This document shows positions 11,541 to 24,063 of a DNA stretch of 64,000 bases, piece after piece. The stretch spans positions 144,231,950 to 144,295,949 of the forward strand of contig CP136063.1 of the NCBI GenBank assembly GCA_032622095.1. Direction: 5' to 3'. This DNA comes from Siphonodentalium dalli. Its lineage: Eukaryota; Mollusca; Scaphopoda; Gadilida; Siphonodentaliidae. Within the stretch, counting starts at the first letter, position 1. Each line of letters starts with the position of its first letter. The position numbers and the translations under genes are program-made. Under the pieces are notes generated by a model. It did not search any database. It was given only the letters and a program-made list of their open reading frames with translations, and had not been told where the DNA came from.

Positions 11541-12202
11541 AAACGTGTTAATACTTGCCCGGCTGTTGATGTGCAGCATGACTTTTGTCATTACACTGTT
11601 GTGAAACACCCCGGCAGGGATAATAAATAGACATGGTTATTGCGGAGTTATTTTTTGTTACAATTATTATATCCAAATTGACAACACACACAGTCATCCT
11701 GATATAGTTAGTAAATGCAGTGACTCTCGATTGCGAAATGGGTTGCGTTGGTTTATCGCCGATAGTTGCGTCCCGAATCGAGAAGAAAATATTTTTAAAT
11801 TGAGCGTAGTTCAGACGATGTTTTCAATGGAGTAGTATATATGATCGATTTGTTGGAGATTTTCCGCGATGTTAGTAGAATGCTACACTCCTCAAGTTGG
11901 CATAGTGTCGGGTACTAACTTATCAGTTTCAAGCACCGGAACAAGACAATAATATGTCTTTAAATGTGTCGGTGCAAATATTATATATATATGGTTATTG
12001 TAGAGGCTCCTTGTGTCGATGTTTTACGACAAACCACGAGATCCATATGTGCTTGCTATGACCAACAATTTACAATGTCTGACGAATGAATTGTCTCATC
12101 AGCTGAATGGTGAAAAATATGCAGCGAATGTTTCCAATCACTGTAGCCCATCAGTACTCTGCCATCCGCAGACATTATGAAGCGGATGAATTTCAATTCA
12201 AT
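11541..12202. other. No gene seen
   Basis: AT-rich sequence between two repeat blocks with no supported coding region. Confidence 0.5.
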
Positions 12203-12391
<189 letters not shown>

Positions 12392-13050
12392 TCTCATATA
12401 TATTTTGAAGACCTCTGTCTGTTTGTATGTTTGTTTGTCTGTCTGTCATTTATACAAATCTACGATTCTCGACCGATCGGGACGAAACTTGGTACGTGTG
12501 TGTAGTTTGACCAGGCGGTGGACGTTGTCGTATTGGCGAGCCCGTGCGGCCCGCTTCACGCATGCGCAGACGAGATCTCGGAAACGGGTGGAGCTATCGA
12601 CTTGAAATTTGGTATGTGAATGTATCTTGCCCCGGATACGAATTTTATCGGGTCGCCGAGCCCGTGCGACGCCAGCTTCGCGCATGCGCAGACGAGATCT
12701 CGGAAACGGGTGGAGCTATCGACTTGAAATTTGGTATGTGAATGTATCTTGCCCCGGATACGAATTTTATCGGGTCGCCGAGCCCGTGCGACGCCAGCTT
12801 CGCGCATGCGCAGACCAGATCTCGGAAACGGGTGGAGCTACCGACTTGAAATTTGGTTTTTGAATAGCCCGGACAACGTCGGGCTCAACAATTTTTCATC
12901 GGGTCAGTTCTTTCCGCCCGATGTACCTTAAATCTTTTAGGGACGGGTACCATAATTTCTCTTGATTAAAAAGGCACAATTAACTCGTTGACAAGCCAAA
13001 AAAATGTCATGTTTCTGACCAACGCCGCCAGTGGCGGGCTAACCTGCTAG
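12392..13050 (+). mobile_element. Chimeric Helitron-like element: family A head and core, family C tail
   Basis: It has a TCTCATATATATTTTGAAGA head, microsatellite, core repeats and the A hairpin AGCCCGGACAACGTCGGGCT at about 12,867. No CTAG follows the hairpin. The sequence runs on as TTTTTCATCGGGTCAG, which is family C interior, and reaches the C terminus: hairpin CCGCC-AGT-GGCGG, GCTAACCTG, CTAG at 13,047-13,050. Confidence 0.65.
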
Positions 13051-13520
13051 TCTATATATATATTTTGAGACTTCAATACGTGTGTATATGTGTATATGTG
13101 TACTTCATGGAATTCAAAACGCGTGTTCAGATTGAGCTCAAACTTCGTATATAAGTGTAAAATCCAACCGACACGGCCGTTGTCGCGTTTTGGAGAAGGT
13201 CAGAGCACCGTTTCTCCAATCCCAAATCACCGCAATCGGCACTTCGGGTTTAATTGATATTCGCTCGCGATCCAAGAGGAGTAACTCTACATTTTGTTAT
13301 ATCTGTATATGTATAATTTTATATCCATATTCACTTCAAACTGCTAAACCCGTTGAGCCAAAACTTGCTAATACCTCGCAAAATATAGAATTTACATTTT
13401 CTCATATATACATTTCTTGTTACGGCTGAAAATCTTAGTCTATTTTCAATACAATCATATAAACAAGCTCTAAACTTACACCCCTCGATTCCTGCTAACT
13501 GACGCAGCTATATGGCCACT
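13051..13520 (+). mobile_element. Helitron-like element, family C, head and body (no intact 3' end)
   Basis: The head TCTATATATATATTTTGAGA abuts the preceding CTAG. The body resembles C copies at 15.2 and 16.8 kb (TGTGTACTTCAT, then GAGTTCAAACTTC-type sequence, then GTCGCGTTTTGGAGAAG). It passes into the repeat at 13.5 kb without a CTAG end. Confidence 0.55.
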
Positions 13521-13940
13521 GCCCCAAACCGTGAACGCCAACGAAATTGTTGGCGAGAAAATAGCCCCCAAGCCGTAAATATCAACAACAACGACATTGT
13601 TGGCGAGAAAATAATTAGTTAAAATTACTAAATACACGCAATCCTATTTTTCCCTTTTCGGCAATGTGATACTTTTCGGGGAGCCGTGATGCCAACAGCA
13701 ACGACCCGAAGCCCTGAATGCCAACAACAACGCATCATCGGATCAGTTTTTAAGTGAATCCGCGAGGCACTGCGATACGTCCCGAATCTGACGGGACTTC
13801 CACTGCCCAAAACCGTGAACGCCAACGACATTGTTGGCGAGAAAATAGCCCCCAAGCCGTAAATATCAACAACAACGACATTGTTGGCGAGAAAATAATT
13901 AGTTAAAATTACTAAATACACGCAATCCTATTTTCCCTAT
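13505..13940. repeat. Direct repeat (two copies of about 135 bp) carrying a palindrome
   Basis: The unit running from CGTGAACGCCAACG to CTAAATACACGCAATCC occurs at about 13,530-13,648 and 13,810-13,929. Each unit has inverted motifs CGCCAAC and GTTGGCG around ATTG. The spacer between copies includes sequence similar to the unit. No product is recognised. Confidence 0.7.
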
Positions 13941-14534
13941 ACGGCAATGTGAGATTTAGATGAAGCAATTATGTTCAATGAACCGATTGGTAAAACATTT
14001 GAAACCATGCAGGGTGTCATCACAACCACGTTTATACACCACACTTGCAAAGAATGACACATACATGTACAGTGTATGAATTTGTGGAAAACATTGATAT
14101 GCGAAGTGGATATCCCAGATACAGGTGATACGTGCCACTATAGCATATATTGGGGTTCAATGTCCCTTCTTGGTTCTCACCTGCACACACCTGATATATC
14201 ATTTATATGTGAAACCACAACTGGTATATAACATAAATTGAAGGTCACTTGTTAACGATCATAAAACACGCAATTTGCCATACCCGACATCACTCTAAAG
14301 GTAGTGTTGCAGCAAAACATCAGGGACACATAATTTTACTTAGGCAAGCTGATAATCCAGGGTTCTGGGACATTTGTATCTGTATATTCAGGGATGAAAG
14401 AGTTAACCGGCAGATGCATTTGACTGTTTCAGACGTCTTGGCGATATCTCGGGCACCGATGGTAATTTATCTTTACGTTGAAACTTGATAATTAATGAGC
14501 GTGTGTATATGATGCGCGTTTATATACCTGAGTG
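13941..14534. other. No gene seen
   Basis: Open frames up to 79 codons with no recognisable domain. Confidence 0.5.
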
Positions 14535-14731
14535 GAAATCAAATCGGGTTAAACTGGCGGATTTTTACGGACGAAATTTGATGCATAGGGTATCTCGGTA
14601 TCCGCTGGGCCGATTTTCCGGTATCCGCTGGGCCGATTTCCCCATTTTGGGGTGTTGGTGTTTGACCCCACCTGACCTTCAAAATGGTCAATTCAAGGTC
14701 AAAGCCCGGACGAAGTCGGGTCACCTTCTAG
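14535..14731 (+). mobile_element. Helitron-like family B, 3' fragment
   Basis: Degraded family B core, then the intact B terminus: AAGCCCGGACGAAGTCGGGT, CACCTT and CTAG at 14,728-14,731. Confidence 0.55.
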
Positions 14732-14735
14732 TCTA

Positions 14736-15188
14736 TCTCATATATATTTTGAAGACCTCTGTCTGTCTGTCTGTATGTTTGTTTGTCTGTCATTTATACA
14801 AATCTACGATTCTCGTTGTCGTATTGGCGAGCCCGTGCGGCGCCCGCTTCGCGCATGCGCAGACGAGATCTCGGAAACGGGTGGAGTTATCGACTTGAAA
14901 TTTGCTATGTGAATGTATCTTGCCCCGGATAAGAATTTTATCGGGTCGCCGAGCCCGAGCGACGCAAGCTTCGCGCATGCGCAGACGAGATATCGGTAAC
15001 GGGTGGAGCTATCGACTTGAAATTTGTTATGTGAATGTATCTTGCCCCGGATACGAATTTTATCCGGTCGCCGATCCCGTGCGACGCCAGCTTCGCGCAT
15101 GCGCAGACCAGATCTCGGAAACGGGTGGAGCTATCGACTTGAAATTTGGTTTTTGAATAGCCCGGACAACGTCGGGCTCATCGACTAG
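14736..15188 (+). mobile_element. Helitron-like element, family A
   Basis: The head TCTCATATATATTTTGAAGA is separated from the preceding CTAG by TCTA. It has a CTGT microsatellite, a shortened lead-in, three core units, the A hairpin, and CTAG at 15,185-15,188. Confidence 0.7.
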
Positions 15189-16039
15189 TCTATACTATAT
15201 ATTTTGAGACTTCGTATATATATATATATATGTGTACTTCATAGAATCGAAAACGGTTCCCTCGATTGAGTTCAATATTCCCATCTAAATGTAAAAACGC
15301 ACGGGAATCGTCGTCGCGGTGTTTTGGAGAAGCTCAGAGCACGCGTTCTCCACTCTCAAAATCACCGCAAAGGCACGGCGGGGTTAATCGCGTTGATAGT
15401 TAAAGAGCGTCAGTTTTCCGAAGTGTCTATATAAAGAGCGTCGTTTTCGCTATCTACTTATCTGTATGACGGGCAATTCAATGCAATGTTATCGCGTTTG
15501 TTTTCAATGCAATACCGGATTCGACATCAAGCGTGAATGCTTATGTGAGTCGTTTCCGGGAATCAGTGTTAAAAAAAAAGGAAAACAAAGAATGCGTTGT
15601 CTGTCGTTCCTAGGAAGGGGGGGGGGGATTTCATCGAGTTCTATTGACCATCTCGTAAGGGTGGACAACCTCTGTCAGGGGCTGCTCAATGGCCACGGGG
15701 AGTTAAATAACGGGAAGTTTAGGACGGGTACCATGAATTAACTCATTGAAAAACAAAGAATGCGTTGTCTGTCGTTCTTAGGAAGGGGGGATTTTCAAAA
15801 AAAAACAATTAAATTATAAAAAGAATTAAATTAAATTAATAATTAAATAAATATTAAAAAATTCAAAAAAACATAATTAAATTTTAAAAACATTAAATTA
15901 ATATTAAAAACATAAATTAAATTTAAAACACATTAAATTAATATTAAAATATATTTTTAAAAATATAAATAAAAACAAAATAATTTTAAAAAATGTCATG
16001 TTTCGAACAAACGCCGCCGGTGGCGGGCTAACCTGCTAG
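15189..16039 (+). mobile_element. Helitron-like element, family C
   Basis: The head TCTATACTATATATTTTGAG abuts the previous CTAG. Next come a TA microsatellite and a body with TATAAAGAGCGTCG, ATTGACCATCTCGTAAGG and TGCTCAATGGCCACGG. An AT-rich low-complexity run lies at about 15,795-15,990. It ends with hairpin CCGCC-GGT-GGCGG, GCTAACCTG and CTAG at 16,036-16,039. Confidence 0.65.
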
Positions 16040-16848
16040 TCTTCTCTTCTATATATTTTGAGAACTCCTTGTATTCGAGAGATAGCCCACACCCTCCGAC
16101 CTCAATGATATGATCGTGAATGAGTATTGATATACCCCACTAAACTTTGACAAACACCAGTAATGGTGTGTAGATCATTTACATATCTCTCCTATATATT
16201 TTAATACAATCTATCTAATTTACATATCTCTCTTATATATTTATGTTTGTGTGTGTGTTGTACTTCATACAAATCTACGATTCTCGACCGATCCGGACGA
16301 AACTTGGTACGTATGTGTAGTTTGACCAGGCGGTGGTCGTTGTCGTATTGGCGAGTCCGTGCGACGCCCGTGCAGCGCATGCGCAGACGAGATCTCGGAA
16401 ACGGGTGGAGCTATCGACTTGAAATTTGCTATGTGAATGTATCTTGCGCCGGGTACAAATTTTATCGGGTCGCCGAGCCGTGCGACGCCCGTGCAGCGCA
16501 TGCGCAGACGAGATCTCGGAAACGGGTGGAGCTATCGACTTGAAATTTGCTATGTGAATGTATCTTGCGCCGGGTACAAATGTTATCGGGTCGCCGAGCC
16601 CGTGCGACGCCCGTGCAGCGCATGTGCCGACGAGATCTCGGAACGGGTGGAGCTATCGACTTGAAATTTGGCATTTGAATGTATCTTGCGCCGGGTACAA
16701 ATTTTCATGCGCAGACCAGATCTCGGAAACTGGTGGAGCTACCGGGTACAAATTTTACTTATTGAAACGCGTGGAGCTAAAAATTAAAAAAATATATATA
16801 AAAATGTCATGTTTCGGACAAGCCGCCGGTGGCGGGCTAACCTGCTAG
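16040..16848 (+). mobile_element. Chimeric Helitron-like element: C-type head remnant, A core, C tail
   Basis: The head is TCTTCTCTTCTATATATTTT. About 190 bp of unrelated sequence follows, then family A lead-in and core units from about 16,262 (one variant with GTGCAGCGCATGCGCAGACG). The end is the C hairpin and CTAG at 16,845-16,848. The A hairpin is absent. Confidence 0.6.
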
Positions 16849-17973
16849 TACTATATATTTTGAGACTTCCGTATATATATATATATGTGTGTACTTTATA
16901 GAATCGAAAACGGCTGGCTCGATTGAGTTCAAACTTCCCATCTAAGGGTAAAAACCCACGAACACCGTAGTTGTCGCGTTTTGGAGAAGCTCTGAGCACC
17001 CTTTATCCACTCCCAAATCACAGCAAAGGCACGGCGTGGGTTAATCAAGTGATTATTTAATGAGCGTTTGTTTTTGACGCATCGCTATAAAGAGCGTCTG
17101 TTTACCATTCAACGTTATTAGCATCTGCAGAGAGATATACGGGAACATTGAGTGGTTTCCTATGCGGGGAGATTTATTGGATGCCATAGTACTCTTACAA
17201 CATCATTGTTATAGTATGTATGACACTTAGGTCAGGGCGTAGGGGGGGGGATAGTTATAGGCATAATGCTTCTCAGAAATCCCGGTTACAAACCAACACT
17301 CACAATTTCGAATTTACGCAAACGTATACGGGAACAAGTGCTTTCCTATTTTTAGAACGCAACACATGATACCAAACAAAATTACGTCGCGTTGGTGATG
17401 GCGTTCACGACTGGATTAATTGACTGTCCGCTCTTTGCGAGGATGGGGTTCACGACGGGATTAACTTTGCGGGGACTATTGACCATCTCGTAAGGGTGGA
17501 CAACCTCTGCCAGGGGCTGCTCAATGGCCACGGGCAGGTTAAAAAAAATCATACCTCTTCTGGGTCTGGGCGTGTATAGACATGAGCGTGTTGTGTTCCT
17601 AAGAACGCGGAGCGTGTTGTGTTCATAAGAACGCGGATCGGGTAAGTTTTTCCGCCCTAGGTGAGCTCAAACTTCGTATATAAGTGTAAAAACACACGGG
17701 GATCGTCGACGTCGCATTGTGTGAAACATTCTTATGTCTGTCGTTCCTAGGAACACGGGACTTTTTCATCGGGTCAGTCTTAACCTTCAAACGGGTACCC
17801 ACAAATTATATATTGTGACCCCGACATGACCTTGACCTTGAAAATGATCAATTCAATGTCAAATCGGGTAAAATATTGAAAAACCCAATATTAACTCATT
17901 GAAAAACACAAACAAAACATAAAACATTGTCATGTTTCTGACCAAGCACGCCAGTGGCGGGCTAACCTGCTAG
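16849..17973 (+). mobile_element. Helitron-like element, family C, with B-like insert
   Basis: The head TACTATATATTTTGAGACTT abuts CTAG. The body shares TTTTGGAGAAGCTC, TATAAAGAGCGTC and GACCATCTCGTAAGGGTG with the copy at 15.2 kb. A short family B stretch (ATGACCTTGACCTTGAAAAT) lies near 17,824. It ends with hairpin CGCC-AGT-GGCG and CTAG at 17,970-17,973. Confidence 0.65.
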
Positions 17974-18718
17974 TCTATTATATATTTTGGAAGATCTGTG
18001 TGTGTGTGTCTGTCTGTCTGTAATCGATGGACTCGAAAACGGCCGAGCCGATTTTGATGAAACTTGGTATGTGGGTGTATTTTCAGCCGGGGAGTGACAT
18101 AGGCCTATTAATTTGTCCGTGCAACGTGACCTTGATCTTGAAATCGGGTAATTAGTAATTACAAGGTCAAACGCCCAAATATCACGGGATTTCGATGAAA
18201 CTTGGTATGTGGGGGTACCTTCGGCCGGGGAGTGGCATAAACCTATTAATTTGCCCGTGCGACGTGACCTTGACCTTGAAATCGGGCCATTTCAAGGTCA
18301 AACGCCCGAATATCACGGGATTTCGATGAAAATTAGTGTCTATGGATACTTTCGTATGTGGAGTCTCATGAGCCTATTTATTTGCCCGTGCGACGGGACC
18401 TTGACCTTGAAATCGGTTCAATTCAAGGTCAAATCGCGAATTTTGATGGGATTTCGACGAAATTTGATACATAGGGTTACTTTTGTCCACTGGGTGTTTT
18501 GGACGGGTCGAGTCGTGACCCCGACCTGACATTGACCTTCAAAATGATCAATTCAAGGTCAAATCGGGTAAAACCGGATGAATTTCGACGGGTACTTCTG
18601 TCGGGTACTTTTGTCCGGGCAGTGTTTTGGACGGGTCAAATCGTTACCCCAACTGACCTTGACCTTCAAAATGGTAAATTCAAGGTCAAAGCCCGGACGA
18701 AGTCGGGTCACCTTCTAG
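17974..18718 (+). mobile_element. Helitron-like element, family B, copy 2
   Basis: The head TCTATTATATATTTTGGAAG abuts CTAG. It has GT and CTGT microsatellites, about six diverged core units rich in TGACCTTGACCTT / TTCAAGGTCA, the B hairpin, and CTAG at 18,715-18,718. Confidence 0.75.
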
Positions 18719-19337
18719 TCTCATATATATTTTGAAGACCTCTGTCTGTCTGTTTGTCTGTCTGTCTGTCATTAATACAAATCTACGATTCTCGACCGAT
18801 CGGGACGAAACTTGGTACGTGTGTGTAGTTTGACCAGGCGGTGGTCGTTGTCGTATTGGCGAGTCCGTGCGACGCCCGTGCAGCGCATGTGCAAACGAGA
18901 TCTCGGAAACGGGTGGAGCTATCGACTTAAAATTTGGTATGTGAATGTATCTTGCCCCGAATACGAATTTTATCGGGTCACCGAGCCCGTGCGACGCCAG
19001 CTTCGCGCATGCGCAGACGAGATCTCGGAAACGGGTGGAGCTATCGACTTGAAATTTGCTATGTGAATGTATCTTGCCCCGGATACGAATTTTATCGGGT
19101 CGCTGAGCCCGTGCGACGCCAGCTTCGCGCATGCGCAGACGAGATCTCGGAAACGGGTGGAGCTATCGACTTGAAATTTGGTATGTGAATGTATTTTGCC
19201 CCGGATACGAATTTTATCGGGTCGCCGAGCCCGTGCGACGCCAGCTTCGCGCATGCGCAGACCAGATCTCGAAAACGGGTGGAGCTATCGACTTTTGGTT
19301 TTTGAATAGCCCGGAAAACGTCGGGCTCATCGGCTAG
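18719..19337 (+). mobile_element. Helitron-like element, family A
   Basis: The head TCTCATATATATTTTGAAGA abuts CTAG. It has a CTGT microsatellite and four core units spaced about 121 bp (GGAGCTATCG near 18,917, 19,037, 19,159 and 19,279), the A hairpin, and CTAG at 19,334-19,337. Confidence 0.75.
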
Positions 19338-20076
19338 TCTATTATATATTTTGGAAGATCTGTGTGTGTGTGTGTGTCTGTCTGTCTGTAATCGATGGAC
19401 TCTAAAACGGCCGAGCCGATTTCGATGAAACTTGTGAGGGTATTTTCGGCCGGGGAGTGACATAGGCCTATTAATTTGCCCGTGCGACGACGTGACCTTG
19501 ACCTTGAAAACGGGTAATTTCAAGGTCAAACGCCCGAATATCACGGGATTTCGATGAAATTTGGTATGTGTGGGTATTTTCGGCCGGGGAGTGGCATAGG
19601 CTTATTAATTTGCCCGTGCGACGGGACCTTGACCTTGCAATCGGGTCATTTCAATGTCAAACGCCCGAATATCACGGGATTTCGATTAAACTTGGTATGT
19701 GGGGGTACTTTCGTATGGGGAGTCTCATAAGCATATTCATTTGCCCGTGCGATGTGACATTGACCTTGAAATCGGGTCAATTCAAGGTCAAATCGCCAAT
19801 TTTGATGTGATTTCGACAAAATTTTATACAGAGGGTTACTTTTGACCACTGAGTGTTTTGAACGGGTCAAACCGTGACCCCGACCTGACCTTGACCTTCA
19901 AAATGATCAATTCAAGGTCAAATCGGGTAAAACTGGATGAATTTCGACGGGCACGTTTGTCGGGTACTTTTGTCCAGGCAGTGTTTTGGACTGGTCAAAT
20001 CGTGACCCCACTTGACCTTGACCTTCAAAATGGACAACTCAAGGTCAAAGCCCGGACGAAGTCGGTTCACCTTCTA

Positions 20077-20077
<1 letters not shown>
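19338..20077 (+). mobile_element. Helitron-like element, family B, copy 3
   Basis: The head TCTATTATATATTTTGGAAG abuts CTAG. GT/CTGT microsatellite, B core units, B hairpin, and CTAG at 20,074-20,077 followed by T of a TA run. Confidence 0.75.

Positions 20078-20122
<45 letters not shown>
20078..20122. repeat. (TA)n microsatellite
   Basis: A pure AT run at the right end of the third Helitron-like array. Confidence 0.9.
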
Positions 20123-21787
20123 TATATCTTTCTTTCTCCATCTCTCTCTTTTCTGAGACCATGGGTAAGCAACTAAGTTACATATATAAGACACCTTTCG
20201 CATAATGAACGACGACAGATAATTATTACGAATAGCTATGTGTAAAGTCTTAATTTTTCGCACGGTCCAAAAACCTTTTCGCAGAATTGACGACTAACGG
20301 GTCCGTTTGTGAGACAATCGTGCCTGCCACTCGCAATAAGGGGATTATGTTCTACGTGTCGTACTTATGTATATTAGTTATCAGGTCATAGCTTAGTTCT
20401 TTATTTTTCGCAAGATTATCGTGGTACTGATAGAAAACAATTAAGGCCACATGGCGGTCACAATTTAGTCATCTCCCACATTGAGGAGCTGAGAAACGAT
20501 CGCGAACTTATTACTATATATGTGATTTTTGGCGAAAATCCAAAACAGTAATCGGAATAACGGATAGGAGGGAAAAACGACAACCAATAGAAAGAACACA
20601 ACTTATGTATAGTGACGTATACGTATAAATTGCTAAGAAAGCTATTTTGATCTCAAACGTCGCAGGAGAGTCTTCAGTATAAAATAGCTTAAATCCGCTT
20701 TGGCGAAACTTTGTTGTCCAAGATGACGACCAACAGTTTTGTATATATTACATCAGTTCTTGAAATAAGTCATTATACGATATATTGTGGCACAGTAATT
20801 ACATAATTATACCAGTTCGTGTGAAAGTGGAGTATGGGGGGGCGAATAGAGTGACACGGACGGAAAATAATGGATTTGAAATGGCTGTCAAAATAGCCGC
20901 AACTCCAAGCCACGCAACGACGAAAGCAACATATTGTATAACCACATTGGAGTGACAATACGTGTTGGTAATAATTAAACACGTCTATAATTGTTAAATA
21001 GCACAAAGGTACACAGACCATTAAAACAGATCCATCTAAATGATTTATATGTCACTGCAACGCAAATCAAACTCAATGATTGACGTCTTTAAAAATTCGG
21101 GTTTTCTGCTTAGAATACATCCAACAGAGAGGTCAAACATAATAATTTCGGGCATGCAGCATACGAAAGTAACGTTCCACCACACAGTGCGTGGTAGTTT
21201 CATTCGGCATGGTGATTAATTGTTGGATGTAAACTGAAGAAACAGAAACTGAAGTGCGTACCCTTGCCGTTTAAATACCATTTACATTTCCAGAATGTTC
21301 AACATTCTCCGTGATAATAAACCATGTATGTATGTCGCAATGCTTATTATACTGTAACGAAACACTCAGCTCCTCAATAGATTAGCACCTCATCGCACCA
21401 GGTCAAAGAGACGGCACATCGTTCAAAATATGTAAGACTAATTTTCATGCTGCTACCAAACCGGTTTCTTATTAGACAGTTTTGTTCAAATTACTTCAGT
21501 CGGTACTTTATTTATAGAATATATTGCTGCCGACTGCACAATATTAGTTTTCAGTATCTTGTTTGAAAATATATTTGTCAGTATACCACCACGTAGGCCT
21601 ACTTGTGCTAAATATCACGTTATCAGCGCTTAAAGCTGTTATTTCAGCGTTGAAAATTCACTCAATGTTGTTATTTTTGGCTTTATGTGTAGAAAATATG
21701 TGTAACATTAGGGAGAAGGGGTAAACGCGGTGATGCGGTTACAGAAAACGTACCTTTCGGTTTTATGTTTTTGTTGGTGAATATTAT
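20123..21787. other. No gene seen
   Basis: About 1.7 kb with only short unsupported frames and no obvious repeat. Confidence 0.5.
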
Positions 21788-21903
21788 AAGTTATGTGACG
21801 CTTAGTGATCGGATATGGTGTCATGTGATGCGAAGTGAGATCAATATTGATCTCGCTGAGCCTCACATGACACCATATCCGACCAATAAGCGTCCTGTAA
21901 CGT
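21788..21903. repeat. Near-perfect palindrome, arms about 55 nt, no loop
   Basis: The centre GATCAATATTGATC lies at 21,839-21,852. The outer arms read GATCGGATATGGTGTCATGT on the left and its complement ACATGACACCATATCC with flanks on the right. Mismatches cluster near the centre. Confidence 0.85.
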
Positions 21904-22440
21904 ATTTATTATGTCAGTGGACAAAATCCAGCATATCCCTTTAATCAATCGTCGCTGTAATTTATTGTAATTTGGTAAGATAAATGTGTCGTCTATGGCC
22001 ATTAACTTGTGTAACGTCACAGTGACGCGGCATGGGCGTTGAACGTCAACGCATTGCGCCAATGGCTAATTACCAGAAGTAGGACAAATTGTTGAGTTTG
22101 ATAGTTAATTTATGAGTCTTTAGAATTCCTCAAATATATCGCATGCAGGTTTTGGTACATGGTAATACATCTTTAAATTCACAGAAAATTATTTCCGACA
22201 GATATCCCATTTCTTGGCGCCAAAATACATCAAAAATATTCCCGAGGCGACTGACTTTCTGAAAAAAAACAAGATGGCGGATAAGCACCTAATGTTGATT
22301 TCATATTAGGTCACCGACCTAATATAGGTTCATACCGTCACTATATATCGACGCTGATTGGCTAATTGCAAGCGCTGACATAATATATACAACCAGATAT
22401 TATTTCCAGGTAATTAGATAGCATCTGCCACAGCATATGC
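21904..22440. other. No gene seen
   Basis: Spacer without recognisable coding sequence. Confidence 0.5.
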
Positions 22441-22912
22441 ACTGAAAAACTTTTCCGTGTCATGTAGTCAATTAGGTGTGTCAAACGACACGTATAGCGA
22501 CACGGCAGCTCATTATTTGATTCCAATTAGTGCAGGTGTGTCATCTGACACGCTATATGTGTCGCTCTGTGTCGCAAGTTTCTAAACAAAATTACCAATA
22601 TCATTGCCGACATGTACGGAACGTGTCGTTTTTTCCGTCTTATGTGTCATATATATTACACGTTTCTGTGGAAATATAAAATAATTCTCAGCCCTCGGAA
22701 TCGAAGTAGTAACGTTTCTTATCATGACATATAAGTATGTATATGTCTTTGAGTAGTTTATTTGTGGAATTTGGAACTTTTCAAACCGAGGTTTATCTGA
22801 CACAGCAGATGTGTCATCTGACACAGCATATGTGTAGCGCTGTGTCGCCTATATAATTAATTTGTTGACACAGTAAATTAATCAACTCCGTGTCAATTGA
22901 CACGTTTAAATA
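22441..22912. repeat. Cluster of GTGTC/TGACAC palindromes, with a 40-bp duplication
   Basis: GTGTCATCTGACAC occurs at 22,538-22,551 and 22,811-22,824, and GTGTCAATTGACAC at 22,890-22,903. The first two are each followed by a similar TATGTGT-GC-CTGTGTCGC segment. More than ten further GTGTC/GACAC motifs lie between them. This may be regulatory or a decayed repeat. Confidence 0.6.
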
Positions 22913-23520
22913 CAAGACATACAATTGTTGCTTGTTGCTCAACCGAAGCAAATATAAAATTCATGATTAATCATCAACAATACTCCAACCACAACAAGAC
23001 ACCTCACATTTCATTCAATAATTGGAAACTCATGTGAATTCACTTTGAGTTATTTATTCAGTTTTAGCCACACCATTGTAACAAAGAAATTCAACATAAA
23101 CTTAATTAAATATCAACCCTACATGTAGGCAACTTCGGTCAAGTTTAGGAATTTATAGAAGATACTATATGACAACCCTTTGTAATTTGTATTGGCTATT
23201 GTACTCCTTTGTGTTTTGATAAATTGCGTCCATAGCATACCACCATGATTCGTGTGATGCAGGCGGAAATAGCATGTTTTATCACATGATCGTACGCAAC
23301 TATGGCTACTATTTTGAGAGCAGGGACAATATGATCTAAACATTTTAGCCAGTACTATATGAATACATCTCATATTGTTCTATAGCAGTGATTTTATCAT
23401 GTATATATCAAAATAAATTATGATCGGTCACATTCGTGATACTGCTCTGAGCACATATATTCTCTGCTTCTAGAAAAGGTCACATATTCAAAGCATTCTC
23501 AACTAAATTCCAGTTAACTC
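22913..23520. other. No gene seen
   Basis: AT-rich spacer without supported coding sequence. Confidence 0.5.
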
Positions 23521-24063
23521 AGGGGGGGGGGGCGGAAACAAACTGCGGGACACAACGTACCGGGGGTGGGTGGGGGGGTACATAGGCGTAAAAGTTTACA
23601 CGTAAATGTTTTCCTTATTCATTGGTGGGGGGGGGGGGGGGTTGTCGGAAAAAAATTGCATGTAATTTTTTTCCAAATATGTATTTTCAGACTCACAACT
23701 TCAATTTTCCCTCCTCATTTTATAGAATATGGATTAACCTTAATATCCAAATCATATATACATGAGTAGTACAATCCACCTAAAACAATTTTGGATAATC
23801 ACTGTCTTGGTTTACATGTGATAATGACTCCATTAACCCTCTTAATAATGCCGACTATGTCAGTGTCTACCAGTCGAATGCAGAATTCTACCCTGCGATC
23901 GCTTATCTGGCAAATTTTTTACTGCAGAACTATCCCATGTATTCAGGGGCGTAGGAACCTGGGGGGAGCAAGGGGGGTATTTACCCCGCCCCCCCCCACC
24001 CCCCAATATTTTCCAAAGGTTAGTAAAAATATTTGGCAAACTAATGAAGTGGTGGTGGGGCTA
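23521..24063. repeat. G-run and C-run rich repeat debris
   Basis: Poly-G runs at 23,522 and 23,628. A GGGGCGTAGGAACCTGGGGG segment at 23,945 is followed by C runs and CCCAATATTTTCC, a low-complexity dispersed repeat type. No coding region. Confidence 0.5.
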
